Shown: positions 23,894 through 35,883, counted from the stretch's first letter. The stretch: 64,000 nt of DNA from Adiantum capillus-veneris (GCA_014529385.2 CM043962.1:48682598-48746597), one strand, 5' to 3'. Notes: generated by a model from the letters alone, not told the origin. Made by a program: numbers and translations.

Positions 23894-24585
23894 TGTCACA
23901 AACTGTTGACGTGTCAAGCCCTGAAGAATGGAGCCAACTTGTAGATCCTAGGTGAGGGGCCTAAACCCTAAGAAGAACAAGTAACAAAAGAAGAAGTCCT
24001 ACAACTTATGGGGACCCCGTCCGATGGGGCCCCAATGACATAAAGGAATTAAAACTAAAGGAGGACCCACACACACACACACACCAAGACTTGTGCCAAA
24101 ATTGATGACGTGGCAGTTGTACGAACGCTCCGATTTTGCGTTGACATGATGACATGGTGTACGGATTTTCCCGTCTTGTGTTGATTGTTGACGTGGCAGT
24201 TGTACGGAATTCCGTGATTTATGTTGGCAGATTTTTGGCATTGCTTTTGAACGAGAAGCTTTTGAGTTTGAAGGCTTTTCATGTAAACTGCTTTTGGGGC
24301 CTAGGGCCTTTAGATATGAGGCCATGCGCTCACTCTCTGGCATGCTTCCTTGAGAAGGTGCAGAGTTTGGAGTACCAACTTGTACTCTGTTGAGGCAATA
24401 TAAATAAATACCGAAAGGGGCGCCAAGGTTTGGGGCCAATACTCTCTGGGGTGGAATTCCGCCACTCCGTGTCGCGTGTCGTCTCTCTCTCTCTCTCTCT
24501 CTCTCTCAGTTCAGTTGTTATTGAAGTGCTAAAAGTCTGTTCAGTTTGTTCTTTTCTATTGGCACGTGGTGCCCGTCTTGTGACA
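23894..24585 (+). repeat. C array LTR 1
   Basis: It begins TGTCACAAACTGTTGACG and ends CCCGTCTTGTGACA, 692 bp. It holds three successive TGACGTGGCAGTTGTACG-type units (24101-24230), a TTTAGATATGAGG TATA-like site and the conserved box (24405-24437). Confidence 0.92.
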
Positions 24586-24586
24586 G

Positions 24587-24598
24587 TGGTATCAGAGC
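24587..24598 (+). promoter_or_regulatory. C primer-binding site
   Basis: TGGTATCAGAGC, a perfect tRNA-iMet site one base after the LTR. Confidence 0.95.
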
Positions 24599-26104
24599 AT
24601 CAGGCGTGTGCTTTCTGAAAGCATACCGGTCCTACAAAAGAGTAGACAAAGCTACTCGAATTTTATTTGTATCTTTGGGTCCCGACCTCGTACTTATTAG
24701 TCACTCCAACCCTTCATACATCGCGCATCGGGCGCCTTCCCGTCTTCACCACTCATGTCTTACAGGGCATAAGCCAAAAAGATCACTTGCAAGAGAAGGA
24801 TCTTAGATTTGTTTCGAGTTGCTGTTTTTCTCAAAAGCAGTGCCATGTCGATGTTGATGTATAGCTACCAAGGACTTGGCAAGCTTTTAACTAAATTTTT
24901 ACCCGAAGTTATTTGGTTTCTGACATGTTCTTTCGGAGTGCAACTTCTCGCAGAGTGGGGTATCCTGAAATGCTTGCCATGGAAACCCTAACAGAGTATA
25001 TCTTGAAATTTCTTAACATCTCTCAATAGGTTTCTCTTCTCGAGTTGATAACCTTGGAGGTCCAGTGTGACTGCTATGTCTTGGGACTACCATCATCGCC
25101 ACTGGAACACTGTTTGTCCAAGAGCTTATGGACCATGGTGTGGTCAACTAGTTCCTTATGTAAGGAACCTAACCCTAATTTTTGGTGTTGGTTTCGGGAT
25201 GGACAGTTAGTCGACTTTTCGAGCTCCACTGATGTCGAGATTGCTTTTTAAGTTTGAGTTTTGTTTGAAAACTTGTTTGGTGATCCTGTTTGAAATTTGT
25301 TTGAAATGGATGGTATTTGTTTTCAACTGTCTTGGTGCTGATTTGAACTGTTTGACTCTGGTTTTAATACTGGTTTCAATGATTGGTGATTTTACTCCCG
25401 GGTGGAGTACCAAGAAATGATGTTGGAAAATACTTGTTTAGACCCTTGTGGTTATTTGTGGGGGGAGTGTTGAATGATTGAAAAGTGTTGTTTTCACTCA
25501 TGGCCTAGACCCTTGTGGTTATTTACGGGGGGGTATTAAGAAGTCTGAGCAATGGTTACTCTCAACACCTCTACACGACGTAGGCTGCGGTCTGGGGGGT
25601 GTTTGGTTGTAAAATGCCTCTATATGTCATGCACCGGACCTTTTTAGGTTATTTGCGGGAGGAATGATGAGGGAGTCATTGAATAGCTCATGGCCCGGAC
25701 GTGGATGGTTATTTGCGGGGGGAGTGTTCATCGGCGACTTTATGTTTATGTCTTGTAACATGCATATGTGAGCATTTGTGTTGCATTGTGATGTGCTCAC
25801 CACTGAGTATTCCTAATTGGATGAGATTGCCAGGGTATGTAATTTTAGTGCATCAAGACACCCGTGGAAGAAAAGTGCGGTCTCGGTGTGATGGCTAATT
25901 TTACTACGCCAGAATATCAAGAGTTTCGATTTGGACAAAAGGAGAAGCCAACTCCTTTATCAATAGAGCCGAAAGGAGAAGCCAACTCCTTAACAAAAAA
26001 AATAGCAAACTGGTTGTTCCTCGGAATAACCCTCGTATTATTTTTTTAAAGCTAACTTTAGTTGTTTTACAGATATGCTGTAATCGCGGACGATTACTTT
26101 CTTT
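24599..26104 (+). other. C internal region 1, non-autonomous
   Basis: About 1.5 kb between primer site and polypurine tract, with no protease or pol. A short conserved frame (about 24932-25030) ends RRVGYPEMLAMETL...NISQ and stops; it recurs in all C copies. From 25430 to 25735 four copies of a GGTTATTTGCGGGGGG-like motif occur. The size and lack of enzymes make this a non-autonomous element. Confidence 0.8.
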
Positions 26105-26116
26105 CAAGAAGGGGGA
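26105..26116 (+). promoter_or_regulatory. C polypurine tract
   Basis: CAAGAAGGGGGA directly abuts the TG of the next LTR, as expected for plus-strand priming. Confidence 0.85.
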
Positions 26117-26798
26117 TGTCACAAACTGCTATGTCAAGCCTTGAAGAATGGAGCCAACTTGCAGATCCCGGCAGAGGAGACTAAACCCTAAGAAGAACAA
26201 GTAACAGAAGAAGAAGTCCTACCAACTTATGGGGACCCCGTCCGATGGGGCCCGAGTGACATAAAGGAATTAAAAATAAAGCAGGACCCACAGACACACC
26301 CCAAGACTTGCGCCAAAATTGATGACGTGGCAGTTGTACGAATGCTCCGGATTTTGCACTGACATGAGGACGTGGCAGAGTGTACGGATTTTTGTGTCTT
26401 GCGGTGATTGTTGACGTGGCAGTTGTACGGAATTCCGTGATTTACGTTAGCAGCTTTTTGGCATTGCTTTTGGACCAGAAGCTTTTTAGTTTGAAGGCTT
26501 TTCATGTAAACTGCTTTTGGGGCCTAGGGCCTTTAAATATGAGGCCATGGGCTCATTCTCTGGCATGCTTCCTCGAGAAGGTGCAGAGCCTGGAGTACCT
26601 GCTTGTACTGTGTTGATGCAATATAAAGAAATACCGAAAGGGGCGCCAAGGTTTGGGGCCAATACTCTCTGAAGTGGGATTCTGCCACTGTGTCCTGTGT
26701 CGTCTCTCTCTCTCTCTCTCAGTTCAGTTGTTATTGAAGTGCTAAAAGTCTGTTCAGTTTGTTCTTTTCTATTGGCACGTGGTCCCCGTCTTGAGACA
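26117..26798 (+). repeat. C array LTR 2
   Basis: It begins TGTCACAAACTGCTATG and ends CCCGTCTTGAGACA, 682 bp. It is flanked by a polypurine tract on the left and a primer-binding site (26800-26811) on the right, so it is shared by two adjoining internal regions. The conserved box is at 26628-26660. Confidence 0.9.
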
Positions 26799-27165
26799 AT
26801 GGTATCAGAGCATCAGGGTGTGCTATTCTGAAAGCATACTGGTCCTACAAAAGAGCAAACAAAGCTATTGGAATTTTATTCGGAGTACCTTCGGGTCTCG
26901 ACCCCGGTCTTATTAGTCACTCCCACCCTTCATACATCGCGCATTGGGCGCGTTCCCGTCTTCACCGCTCATGTCTTACAGGGCACAAGTCAAAAAGCTC
27001 ACTTGCAAGAGAACGATCCAAGATTTGTTTCGAGCCCTGTTTTTCTCAAAAGCAATGCCATGCAGATGTTGATGTATAGCTACCAAGGACTTGCCAAGCT
27101 TTCAAGTAAATTTTTGCCCGAAGTTGTATGGTTTCTGACATGTTCCTACGGAATGGCACGATTTG
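26799..27165 (+). other. C leader, left half of the second internal region
   Basis: It matches the C leader at 24586-24940 up to GGTTTCTGACATGTTCC, then joins D sequence near 27150-27170. The other half of this C internal region resumes at about 60200 on the minus strand (before the inversion, directly after D gag). Confidence 0.8.
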
Positions 27166-27176
27166 AATGCTAAACA

Positions 27177-30100
27177 GTGTGCGAATCTGAAGAGTACAAT
27201 AAACGGTTTTGGGCCACACTGTTGCCAGTCACCTCCTACAGGTTTGTGCCTTTGTCAGAACAAATTGAGAAGTACTGTTGCGGATTGCCCAAGAAAATCA
27301 GGGACTACTGCACAAAGACTACTGTCATGAATATGTTTCATATGATAGAGAATGCAAGAGTGGCCAACAATCTCTCGAAGGGAGATTCCGATAATAGCCA
27401 CAAGAAAGGGGCCCAGGGCAAACAGTTTTCAGCCAAGGGCAATGTTGCAGCAAAGCCTTCTGAGTCTCCTGCAAAGAAGCCCTCCACTGAAGAAGCTGAT
27501 ACGTCCAAGAAGCAGTCTAAATCTTCTTCGGGACGAGGACAAGGACAAAAAAGGCATTTTTCTGGCAAAACTTTTCAAGAAAGGAAAGCTCTTAGGGAGG
27601 CCAAGAAATGCTACATTTGTGAACAGGAAAGACACTTTGCAAATGAGTGCCCACAGAAGAAGTCACAGGATAAGGATGATAAGTCAGACCATAAAGGGAA
27701 GAAACCAAAGCCGAGTGCAGGACTTGTTCCAGATTTGGTTGGAGATCAGCCAAACACAGATGCCACGGAGCTGTGCAGAGCTTGGGGCAAAGTTAGAGAC
27801 CAGACAATGCTGGTTTTCTTTGATCCAGGAGCCCGTGCAAATTTCATATCACCAGAATTGGCATCAAAGTTGGGCATTCATGCAGAGGAGATGGGTATGA
27901 AAGGCGAAGCAGGTTTGGCATGCCCAGGACATTCAGAGCCTGTTACTCCCATTCTGGGAAAGCTTCATCTGCACATTCAGAGCTATGTGGATGCGGAAGA
28001 ATTTCATATTATGCCGCTTGAGGGCTGTGATGTGTTATTGGGTATCCCATGGTGTTACAGGTTGCATGCTATGGTGGATACTTACAACAAAAAGATTACC
28101 CTTGTACATAGAGGAAAGACTCATGTCCTTGATGTAAAGCTTAAAGGCGAGTCTGTTCCAGTTGTTTCTGCTTCTGCTATTTCATCTGTAATAAAGAATC
28201 ATCTTTCTGCGTACTTGATCTTTGCAAAAGAAGTACCTCAAGTTGTATCTAATTTGTCTACCTTAGATAAAGACAGGTCAACTTTTTTGAGTGGTTTCAG
28301 TGATTGTTTTTCGGACTCTTTGCCAGGGGAGTTACCTCTTGAGAGACCTGAGGATCATACTATAGATCTTGTGCCAGGTTCTAGTCCACAGAATAGACCA
28401 CCATACAGGGTTAGTGCAGCCCAGCAGAAAGAGATTATGGGTCAGGTCAACGAGCTTTTAGAGAAGGGGCTGATTCAGCCCAGTTCATCCCCTTTTTGTT
28501 CGCCTGTACTCTTAGTGCAGAAGAAGGATGGTTCATGGCGCATGTGCATTGACTATCGCGCCTTGAATAAGAATACCATCAAGAACAGGTTCCCCATACC
28601 GAGGATAGATGACATTCTTGATCGGCTTGAGGGAGCGTCATTGTTTACAAGAATAGACCTAAAGAGCAGGTATCATCAGATACGCATTAGACCAGAAGAT
28701 GTCCATAAGACTGCGTTCAGGACAACATTTGGTCTCTATGAGTTTCTTGTCATGCCATTTGGTCTCACAAATGCTCCTGCCACATTTAATGGAATGATGG
28801 ACAGAATTTTTCGACCACATAGAAACTTCGTGGGTACCTTCTTTGATGACATGATTGTCTACTCAAAGTCTGAATAGGAGCATAGGGATCACTTGACCGC
28901 AGTTTTCAATGAGCTACGCAAGAATAGGCTACTCATTAATGCGAAGAAAAGTGAGTTCTTTTGGCAAGAGATTCACTTCCTTGGGCACATTGTTTCAAAG
29001 GATGGGGTACGCATGGATCCCGCTAAAGTGGAAGCAATTAGGTCATGGCCAGACTTGAAGTCCGTACATGACATTCGAAGCTTTCTAGGCTTATGTTCCT
29101 ATTACAAGAGGTTCATCCGAAATTTTGTTGAGATTGCTTCTCCACTCCATGCACTGCAAGGAAAAGGAGTTACTTTCAAGTGGACAGCCAAGGAAATTTT
29201 AGCGTTCAAACACTTGTAAGAGAAGCTGACTTCAGATCCGGTAATTATTTTGCCAGATCTTTCTAAACCTTTTGTGGTTCAATGTGATGCGTGTGGCCAT
29301 AGTCTTGGTGCAGTTCTAATGCAGAATGGCCGAGTAGTCGCATATGAGAGCAGAATTCTTTTGAAGACTGAAAGGAACTTGCAAGTCTATGAGAAAGAAT
29401 TGCTGGCAGTAATTCATGCTTTCGCTAGTTGGAAACACTATTTGCTAGGGGCTGATTTTGTTGTCCAAACGGATCATCAAACCTTGCGATATTTTCTTAC
29501 ACAGACGAAGTTGTCTGAGAAGCACATGCGATGGGCAAACATCTCGTCAATGTTCCATTTTCAGATTGTGCATGTGCAAGGGAAAAAGAACGTGGTGGCT
29601 GATGCGTTGTCACGAAAGCCCCAAATTTCAGCAGTGTCAATTCTGTACCATTGTGAACTAGACCAAATGAAGACACAATATGCTGAAGATTCAGATTTTG
29701 CAAGGATCTATGACCAGCTTGTTGATGGGCAACATCATGAGCACTATATGCTTAAGAATGACTTTCTCATGATGCATGGAAAGTTATGCGTTACTAAACA
29801 GTTACGGCCAAAGATTTTGATGGAAAGTCATGCTCCACCTTATGCTGGGCATCGTGGAATTGATGCGACAGTGAAAGGGGTTAAGGCATTCTTCTATTGG
29901 CCAGCTTTGCGTCAAGATGTTGACACATTTGTAAGATCATGCTTAGTATGCCAAAAAGTCAAATTTGACAGACAAAAGCAACCGGGATTGTTGCAGCCAT
30001 TGCCGATCCCTGATAGGCCATGGGAAAGTATAGCAATGGACTTTATCTTTGATCTTCCAAGGACGCAAACAGGCAATGATGGGATTTGGACTATCATTTG

Positions 30101-31112
30101 TAGGTTCAGTAAGCAGGCCCATTTCATTCCTGTGAGGAAGAAGATAAAGCCAGAACACATGGTCAAGATATTCATGAGCAATATCTTTAAATATCATGGG
30201 ATGCCTCAGTCAATTGTTAGTGACAGGGATCCACGTATGACGAGTCTTTTCTGGAAGGCATTGTTTGAGAACATGGGCACTACGCTAAAGTTCTCTTCTT
30301 CGTTTCATCCGCAAATTGATGGACAATCAGAAGAGGCAAATTCTATTGTCTTGGACCTCCTCAAATGATATGTCTCAGAGCACAAGGCAACTTGGGAACA
30401 CCATCTCCCATTGGTTGAATATGCTTACAATAACACTGTGCATACGTCAACAGGTAAGGCACCATTTGAGATAGTGGAAGGAGGAAAGAAAGTCCCGCCC
30501 ATTTTGCAGACTAAGGACAAGATATTTGAGGCAGATAAGTATGTGCAAGATATGGATGAAACATACAGGAAGATAAAGATTGCTCTTCAGAAGACTCAGG
30601 CTAAGCAAAAGAAAGCTGCTGATCGTCACCGTCGTGAACTTGTATTTTCACTTGGTGATTGGGTACTTTTGCGCTTTGAAAAGGCCAGGTTAAGGAAAAT
30701 GAAAGGCAAGGAACGCTTGTTTCCTAAGCTCAGTATGCGATATTATGGTCCTTTTCAGATTTCAGAAAAGATCAGCGATGTAGCTTACAGGTTAAAGCTA
30801 CCAGAAGGCTGGAAAATACATAATGCTTTTCATGTCAGCCTTCTAAGGCCCTTTGTTGGTGATGTGCCAGAGAATATGCTTGATGAGGAACAACCCGAAG
30901 TGGAAGAATTGGATGAAATCCTTGTTCCTGAACAGATATTGGCACATAAAGAAAGAAAGGTTAGAGGAAAAGTTGCAAGACGCTATTTGGTGAAGTTCAA
31001 AAATTATCCATCGTTAGATGCCAAATGGATGGAAGACTCTGAATTGGTTGATTCACCTCAGCTATTGCAATTGTATCTTGAAGCCTTTCGAATGGCAGCC
31101 ACAGTGACTTGA
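27177..31112 (+). pseudogene. D gag (C-terminal part)-protease-RT-RNase H-integrase-chromodomain, one frame with three nonsense codons
   Basis: One frame runs 3936 bases, broken only by TAG (28875-28877), TAA (29217-29219) and TGA (30366-30368). In order it shows the gag C-terminus with zinc knuckle [15 protein letters not shown], protease with [10 protein letters not shown] and VLLGIPW, RT with [20 protein letters not shown] and FFDDM, RNase H with QCDACGHSLGAVL, TDHQTLRYF and VADALSR, integrase with HAPPYAGHRG, CLVCQK, MDFIF, SDRDP and DGQSEE, and a tail with LVKFKNYPSLDAKWM (chromodomain). All catalytic residues I can check are present. The gag N-terminus is missing on the left; it is found instead beyond the D LTR (60649 leftwards). 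The frame starts after a stop at 27171. It is the best-preserved coding remnant here. Confidence 0.93.
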
Positions 31113-31421
31113 TGCAACCTTTTTGGAGCAAGGCAAGAGCATGGTTCATGATGCTCAAGAGAGTAGTTAAGCAATTGTATCTACTCTTTCCATACAGAAT
31201 TTAGCTAGAGAAGTTTCTGCTCAAGAGTACACTAGAAGACTTCTATGATTGATATATGTGTCGTAGCCAGGTTGGTGGGATTGTTTAATCGTCCAACGCT
31301 ACATTTCTGGAAGCATGTATATCTTGGATTCCCATCATAGAATATATGTGATATCAGGAGATATCCGTATGTATTATTGGCATGCAAGCGAGGTCGCTTG
31401 CAGTATTTCAAGGGTGGGGTG
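31113..31421 (+). other. D 3' untranslated region and polypurine tract
   Basis: Non-coding after the pol stop. It ends with CAAGGGTGGGGTG (31409-31421), a polypurine tract touching the D LTR. Confidence 0.75.
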
Positions 31422-32860
31422 TGTCACCAGGAGGTGTATTTTTCTTGTTGCCTTCCATAAATAAGTATTAGATATATTTATTTTATTTTTACTTGTTTGT
31501 CCCGGAACCCTTGAAAAGGTGCAAGTGGACATTGCATGGCCAGTGTGAAACGGCTGCAGCCAAATGGGTTTCTCACATCGGGGATCTAGGTCGGTCAGAC
31601 AGGGACTGCCCGGGCCAGTTAGCACTAAATTCTGATGAGTATGGAAGCTCGTGTGCGCCAAACTGGAATTTGGGCGACTCGTCAAGTCACTGCAACTTTA
31701 TAAGTTGAAAGGGGCCAGTAAATTAACCCACATTGTAGATGTTGGTCAAACGGTAGTCTTCAATGATGGTCAAGAGACCGATAGGGACGCCATGGAAGCA
31801 TCTCCTAAAATTTAGGGAACTGCTATTTTTGACCGGAAAATGTGTTCGCGTCATTAGCTCTGGAATGACAAGGGGAACATTTTATTGCTCTGCTGCCAAG
31901 TCAACTGACGCACCAGTTGAGATATTTTTAGTAGGGAAAGCCCAAACTCGGAAACTGGGCGACGTGTCAGCCTGTGAGCGATTCTGCCACTCTGGGAGGC
32001 AAAAACGAGCTGCATATCAACAAAGGGGGCGCCATTTTCAGCCTCAGGTGGATTGTAGCAGGTACAGAAGCTATGGAATGCTTACCTTGCCCTCTATGCA
32101 CAGTATGGTGACGGGAGTGATGCCCCGCACGCTACATATTGCTCTCTTTCTCCCCTACGTACAGTATGTTATGCTCCACTAGTGGGCTTCTCATTTGACC
32201 TATGTACAGCTGTGGGGAAATATGCTTTCATGCCGAGGCAAGAGCCTCTTTGCACAGGAACCGGTGTAGCTAGCTGCTGCACCAAAGCAGGTCCACGAGA
32301 GGGTGATAACCTCTTGATTGCGCAGTAAATTCAGCACTGTTTGCTTGTTGTTTTTACTCTGTTTTGAGACTGTTTTGTGCCCGGGATGCTTCCAGAATCA
32401 AGGGGCACCAAGCCCAGGGTGCAGGGAACAGTGTAGGGACCGTCGTGTGCCCAAATCAGGTCAAAAACAGGACTGAACCAGAAATTACAGCGACCTGGAA
32501 TTTACTGTTTTGTGCTCCCGACTGAGGGATAACGCCAGTGGGATAGAGTCCTGAGCTTGGAAACTGATTCGGATTAATTTCGATACCGTTATGCTGCCGA
32601 AATTTTGCCGAATCTGGAGCGTACTAGTTGGATGCAGGTGTTATCTTCCAAGGACTCTCTTTTTGTAATTCCCTCTCTCTAAATTAAAGAAATACCGAAA
32701 GGGGCGCCAGTCTTTGGGGCCTACAGGGTGTCGGTCACGTGTGCGCAGTGACATTCTAGTCGCTGGACGCAACTGTGTTCTCTTCCCTTCTCAGTGCTCT
32801 GTGTAAAGTTAAAAGGTAATTGAAATAGTACCGCCCTCTACGTTGTATAGGCCGGTTATA
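31422..32860 (+). repeat. D LTR, direct copy
   Basis: It starts TGTCACCAGGAGGTG and ends AGGCCGGTTATA, 1439 bp. An inverted copy of the same length is at 60649-62087; by eye they are about 98 percent alike over the first 300 bases. The conserved box is at 32689-32721. The 3' end is set by the inverted copy, which is bounded there by a target duplication. It is one of the two inversion repeats. Confidence 0.88.
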
Positions 32861-32906
32861 CTCGGCGTAGTTCCGTGCCCAGAGAGATTGGCCCCAAAGA
32901 CCAGTG

Positions 32907-33101
32907 TGACATGAAACGTTTCATGGTTTCGGTCGTTTCGGGGTTTCGAGGTTTTGAAACGTTTCGTTTCATAGCGTCAAAAACATGAAACAGGTTTCAT
33001 AAACGACATTAAATTATATATTAATAAAATTAAATTATATATTAATAAAATATGATAAATATGTATACAATGTAGCACACATGACTCTAGACTTTAATGT
33101 C

Positions 33102-33161
<60 letters not shown>

Positions 33162-33489
33162 GTGCTCACTGCTTAGAAGCGACTTCAAGCGAGCACGATC
33201 AAAGAGACGTTCAATATTGATGAAGTTAAAACACGGCCACTAGTTTCATGAATCATAACTGATGCATCATTGATTCATTTAGCAAAGTACTTCTATTGAA
33301 CAAAGTTAAAGCTTAATTCAATGTCACAAACCATAAGTTTTAGGGACCACAATCATCTGTTAACTGGAGCTAGACCTCAAAAAAATGGAAAAAAAGCCCC
33401 AATTTTAAACGTTTCATAAAAAATGCCTGTCCGTTTCATGCGTTTCGACAAAACGTTTCATAGTCTTCGGGGTTTCGGGGTTTCATCTG
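32907..33489. mobile_element. MITE-like insertion flanked by CAGTG
   Basis: The 583-bp segment breaks the conserved box of the B2 LTR. CAGTG stands on both sides (32902-32906 and 33490-33494). Its ends are loosely inverted: both outer parts are rich in ATGAAAC, GTTTCGG and CGGGGTTTC words. It contains a (GA)n tract and no coding capacity. The superfamily is uncertain. Confidence 0.5.
33106..33160. repeat. (GA)n microsatellite
   Basis: About 27 GA units inside the MITE-like insertion. Confidence 0.95.
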
Positions 33490-33939
33490 CAGTGCCCCTT
33501 TCGATATTTCTTTTATATTAATCTTTGAGCAAAGTCCAACTCCCGCAGGGTCCTCCACTCTCAGACTCTACGTCCAGATGCTCAGAGAAGTGAGGCCCTT
33601 AGGACTCTTTTATTCTTACAAGGGATGCCAAAAGCAGAGCCCCAAAATCAAGTCAAACTTAAAATCAAAAGTTCCAAAAGCTTCAAACTTAAAAACAAAC
33701 AAGTTCCCAAAAAGCTTCTGACTCCAAAACTGCCCAAAAAGCAGTTAGCGCAATTTACGAAAATCTGTACTGCTGCCATGTGGCACCTGTCAGCACAAAA
33801 TCCGATGTTTCCGTACAGTTTGCCACATCATCATCTGTCATCGTAGTTTGCGGACAGTACGTAATGTTTGTCCACGTTACCACATCTACATGTGTGTGTG
33901 TTTGTCCGGGTGGCTCTGCCACGTCACCAGTTTGTGACA

Positions 33940-34228
33940 TACCCCCCTCTTGAAGAATTATAATCGCCCTCGATTATGCTTGCAAAAACAGACAGAGGCC
34001 ATAAATTGTCTTAGTAGACACTGATTGTTAGTACCGACGCACTAGCCACGACACAAATCTAGCACATATACAAAGACGACAGTCACATCACTACAGACAT
34101 CACCTGACAATTAGTCACAGAAACATTCATTCCAAATCTCAGACCATGACTACCAGCAACATATTTAGTAACCAGATCTAGATCCATTCTGGACCTCATT
34201 GATGTCGGGTTAACTAATCCCATATTGT
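33940..34228 (-). other. B2 3' untranslated region and polypurine tract (flipped)
   Basis: On the minus strand it reads TATGGGATTAGTTAACC, GACATCAATGAGGTCC and finally CTTCAAGAGGGGGGTA before the LTR. It aligns with the B3 3' region at 45055-45355. It begins right after ACAAT (34224-34228 on the minus strand), the E target duplication. Confidence 0.85.
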
Positions 34229-35815
34229 TGTTAGACTTACACCACTATGCTTGTCACGTGCACATCTAACCCTATGTGTACGTGGACAAGCTACTTCATG
34301 ACGAGGGTTTAGTCCAATTCAGTCAGTCTAGAATAGGAAGTGATCTGGCACTTTTGTGAGTCTGTTCGCAAACCGTGCATGTCCAGACACTTAGATTAGA
34401 TGCATATCCTCTGATTGCACACAGCATGACCATCAGATTTCCATCAGGAGCATTTTTATAGTGCATAGACCTATTTTCCTTATTTTTGACATTTTTCACT
34501 TATTATTTTTAAGTGACGTTTGTTGGGAACTAGGTAGGGCAATTTTGATAAGCAAGTACATAAGAAACCTAGCGCTAGCACTTTCTGGTAGAAGAGGCAA
34601 CAGGAACACAGCGTTCAACAAGCACCTTCTCAGCAAGACTCGCTCCATCAACAAACTTGGCGTTTTTGCTTTGGCAAGGCCTAGCGTTTTTCACCCAGAT
34701 CAGCCCTGGCCATTTGGACTACAGATCGGCCCCTGCAGCAGCAAGACAGCATGACTCCCTAGCGTTTTTGGCATCAAGACCACAGATCAGCCATAGCGTT
34801 AGCAGATTTCTCAGCAAAACAAGAATCAACCCTAGCGTTTTTGGAGCAGCATAACAAGCAGCGTTTTGCAGTTCCGTCGCGACAAGTCACCAAGAAGCAT
34901 CAGCATTTTCAGTTTTCAGCAGTCAGACTCCACAGTAGAAGCCCCAAACCTCGCACATCTCACCTTCCCGCAGCAGATCCTCGCTGCACGGTTAGATCCC
35001 GCGAAGTTTGCGGTTTCAGCCCGGAAAACGCAGATTTCAGCATCTGCGTTTTCAGCGCATCGTCGTCATCGACATCATCACCGACATAAGAGTAAGAATT
35101 CAGCAGATAAAGATTTGCAGGTTTCAGCCATTAGCATTTTCAGATTTCAGCCCGTCTCGTCGTCGTCCTCATCGTCGGCAAGTCCAAAGCATTGTAGAGA
35201 TTTGTGCAATCATAAGTAGACCACTCTCGCCATAGGGAGTGGGGCCTTCGGAGGAGGATTTGACAACATTCTGGTGTCGTATTCTTCTCTCTTTATCTCT
35301 CAGTCTCAGCACCTTCATTCACAATGTTCACCACTTTGTTTGTGTCCATTGCACTCTCTCACTAAAGGAACGGAAGGCTCTCCCTTACCTAAGTAAAAGG
35401 AACCCTTGAGCACAATTCGGAGCACTCATCTTGAGCAAAGTTCAACATTCACTTCCGCTGCACCTTACACTGCTGCTTCACGCGTCTAGGGCATACTTGT
35501 ACGGCTAGTATGTCTCCTGGCTGGCCACCCATAGTCTAGGTTGTACTTGGTCCGACTGCCCGAGTTTGGGGCCGGCCGCCCATTTTGTCCGGGCGCCCAC
35601 ATATATTTCCATATATCGTTTTTCTGTTGGGTTGTCGGGATTTTTATCAGACCTTGCCATATCTCCCCTTGGGCACCTATTTATGGGGCCAAGGGGGTAT
35701 CCACTTCCACATCTCATCTCACAGAGAACATACATTTGATTGTACTGAGGGTCTTCTGCTCATGGTAGTCATGGGGGGTTGATCGCCCCCTCTTCCACCA
35801 TACCTTGCGTTTGTG

Positions 35816-35846
<31 letters not shown>

Positions 35847-35871
35847 ACGCTTCCGCACACGCGCACTCACA
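34229..35871 (+). repeat. E 5' LTR, split by an A solo LTR
   Basis: It starts TGTTAGACTTACACC and ends CGCGCACTCACA. Without the nested A LTR it is about 420 bp, matching the reassembled 3' LTR (about 417 bp). A CT tract at 35819-35847 lies near its end. The left flank is ATTGT, whose complement ACAAT nearly matches GCAAT at 23800. Confidence 0.88.
34252..35469 (+). repeat. family A solo LTR inside the E LTR
   Basis: It begins TGTCACGTGCACATC and ends CTGCACCTTACA, 1218 bp. The flanks are ATGCT (34247-34251) and CTGCT (35470-35474), a target duplication with one mismatch. The intact E LTR at 52425 shows the empty site (ACTCTGCTGCTTC). Confidence 0.92.
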
Positions 35872-35883
35872 TGGTATCAGTCG
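35872..35883 (+). promoter_or_regulatory. E primer-binding site
   Basis: TGGTATCAGTCG starts directly after the E LTR. It agrees with the tRNA-iMet site in the first eight bases only. Confidence 0.75.

Larger units (their letters stand above)
32861..33939 (-). repeat. B2 3' LTR, main part (flipped by the inversion)
   Basis: The minus strand begins TGTCACAAACTGGTGACG at 33939 and follows the B2 5' LTR to GGAACTACGCCGAG at 32861. It resumes at 62088 with CCGAGCCGTGTTGACC. The shared CCGAG is the target duplication of the inverted D LTR. A MITE-like insertion splits it in the conserved box. Confidence 0.85.

Noticed and set aside
24587-24598. tRNA-like match
   Set aside because: This and similar sites are 12-base primer-binding sites complementary to the tRNA 3' end, not tRNA genes; no cloverleaf surrounds them.
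31422-32753. D LTR ending at GCGCAGTGACA with TG...CA ends
   Set aside because: The inverted solo copy carries the same extra 107 bases up to GGTTATA, and the CCGAG duplication sits there, so the longer LTR is better supported.
26117-32860. A simple full-length element with a C LTR on the left and a D LTR on the right
   Set aside because: The two LTRs are not homologous, and the rejoined order shows C sequence on both sides of D.
32902-33494. Reading CAGTG as the terminal inverted repeat of a hAT element
   Set aside because: The right end also reads CAGTG in direct and not inverted orientation, so it fits a flanking duplication better, and no 8-bp duplication is seen.
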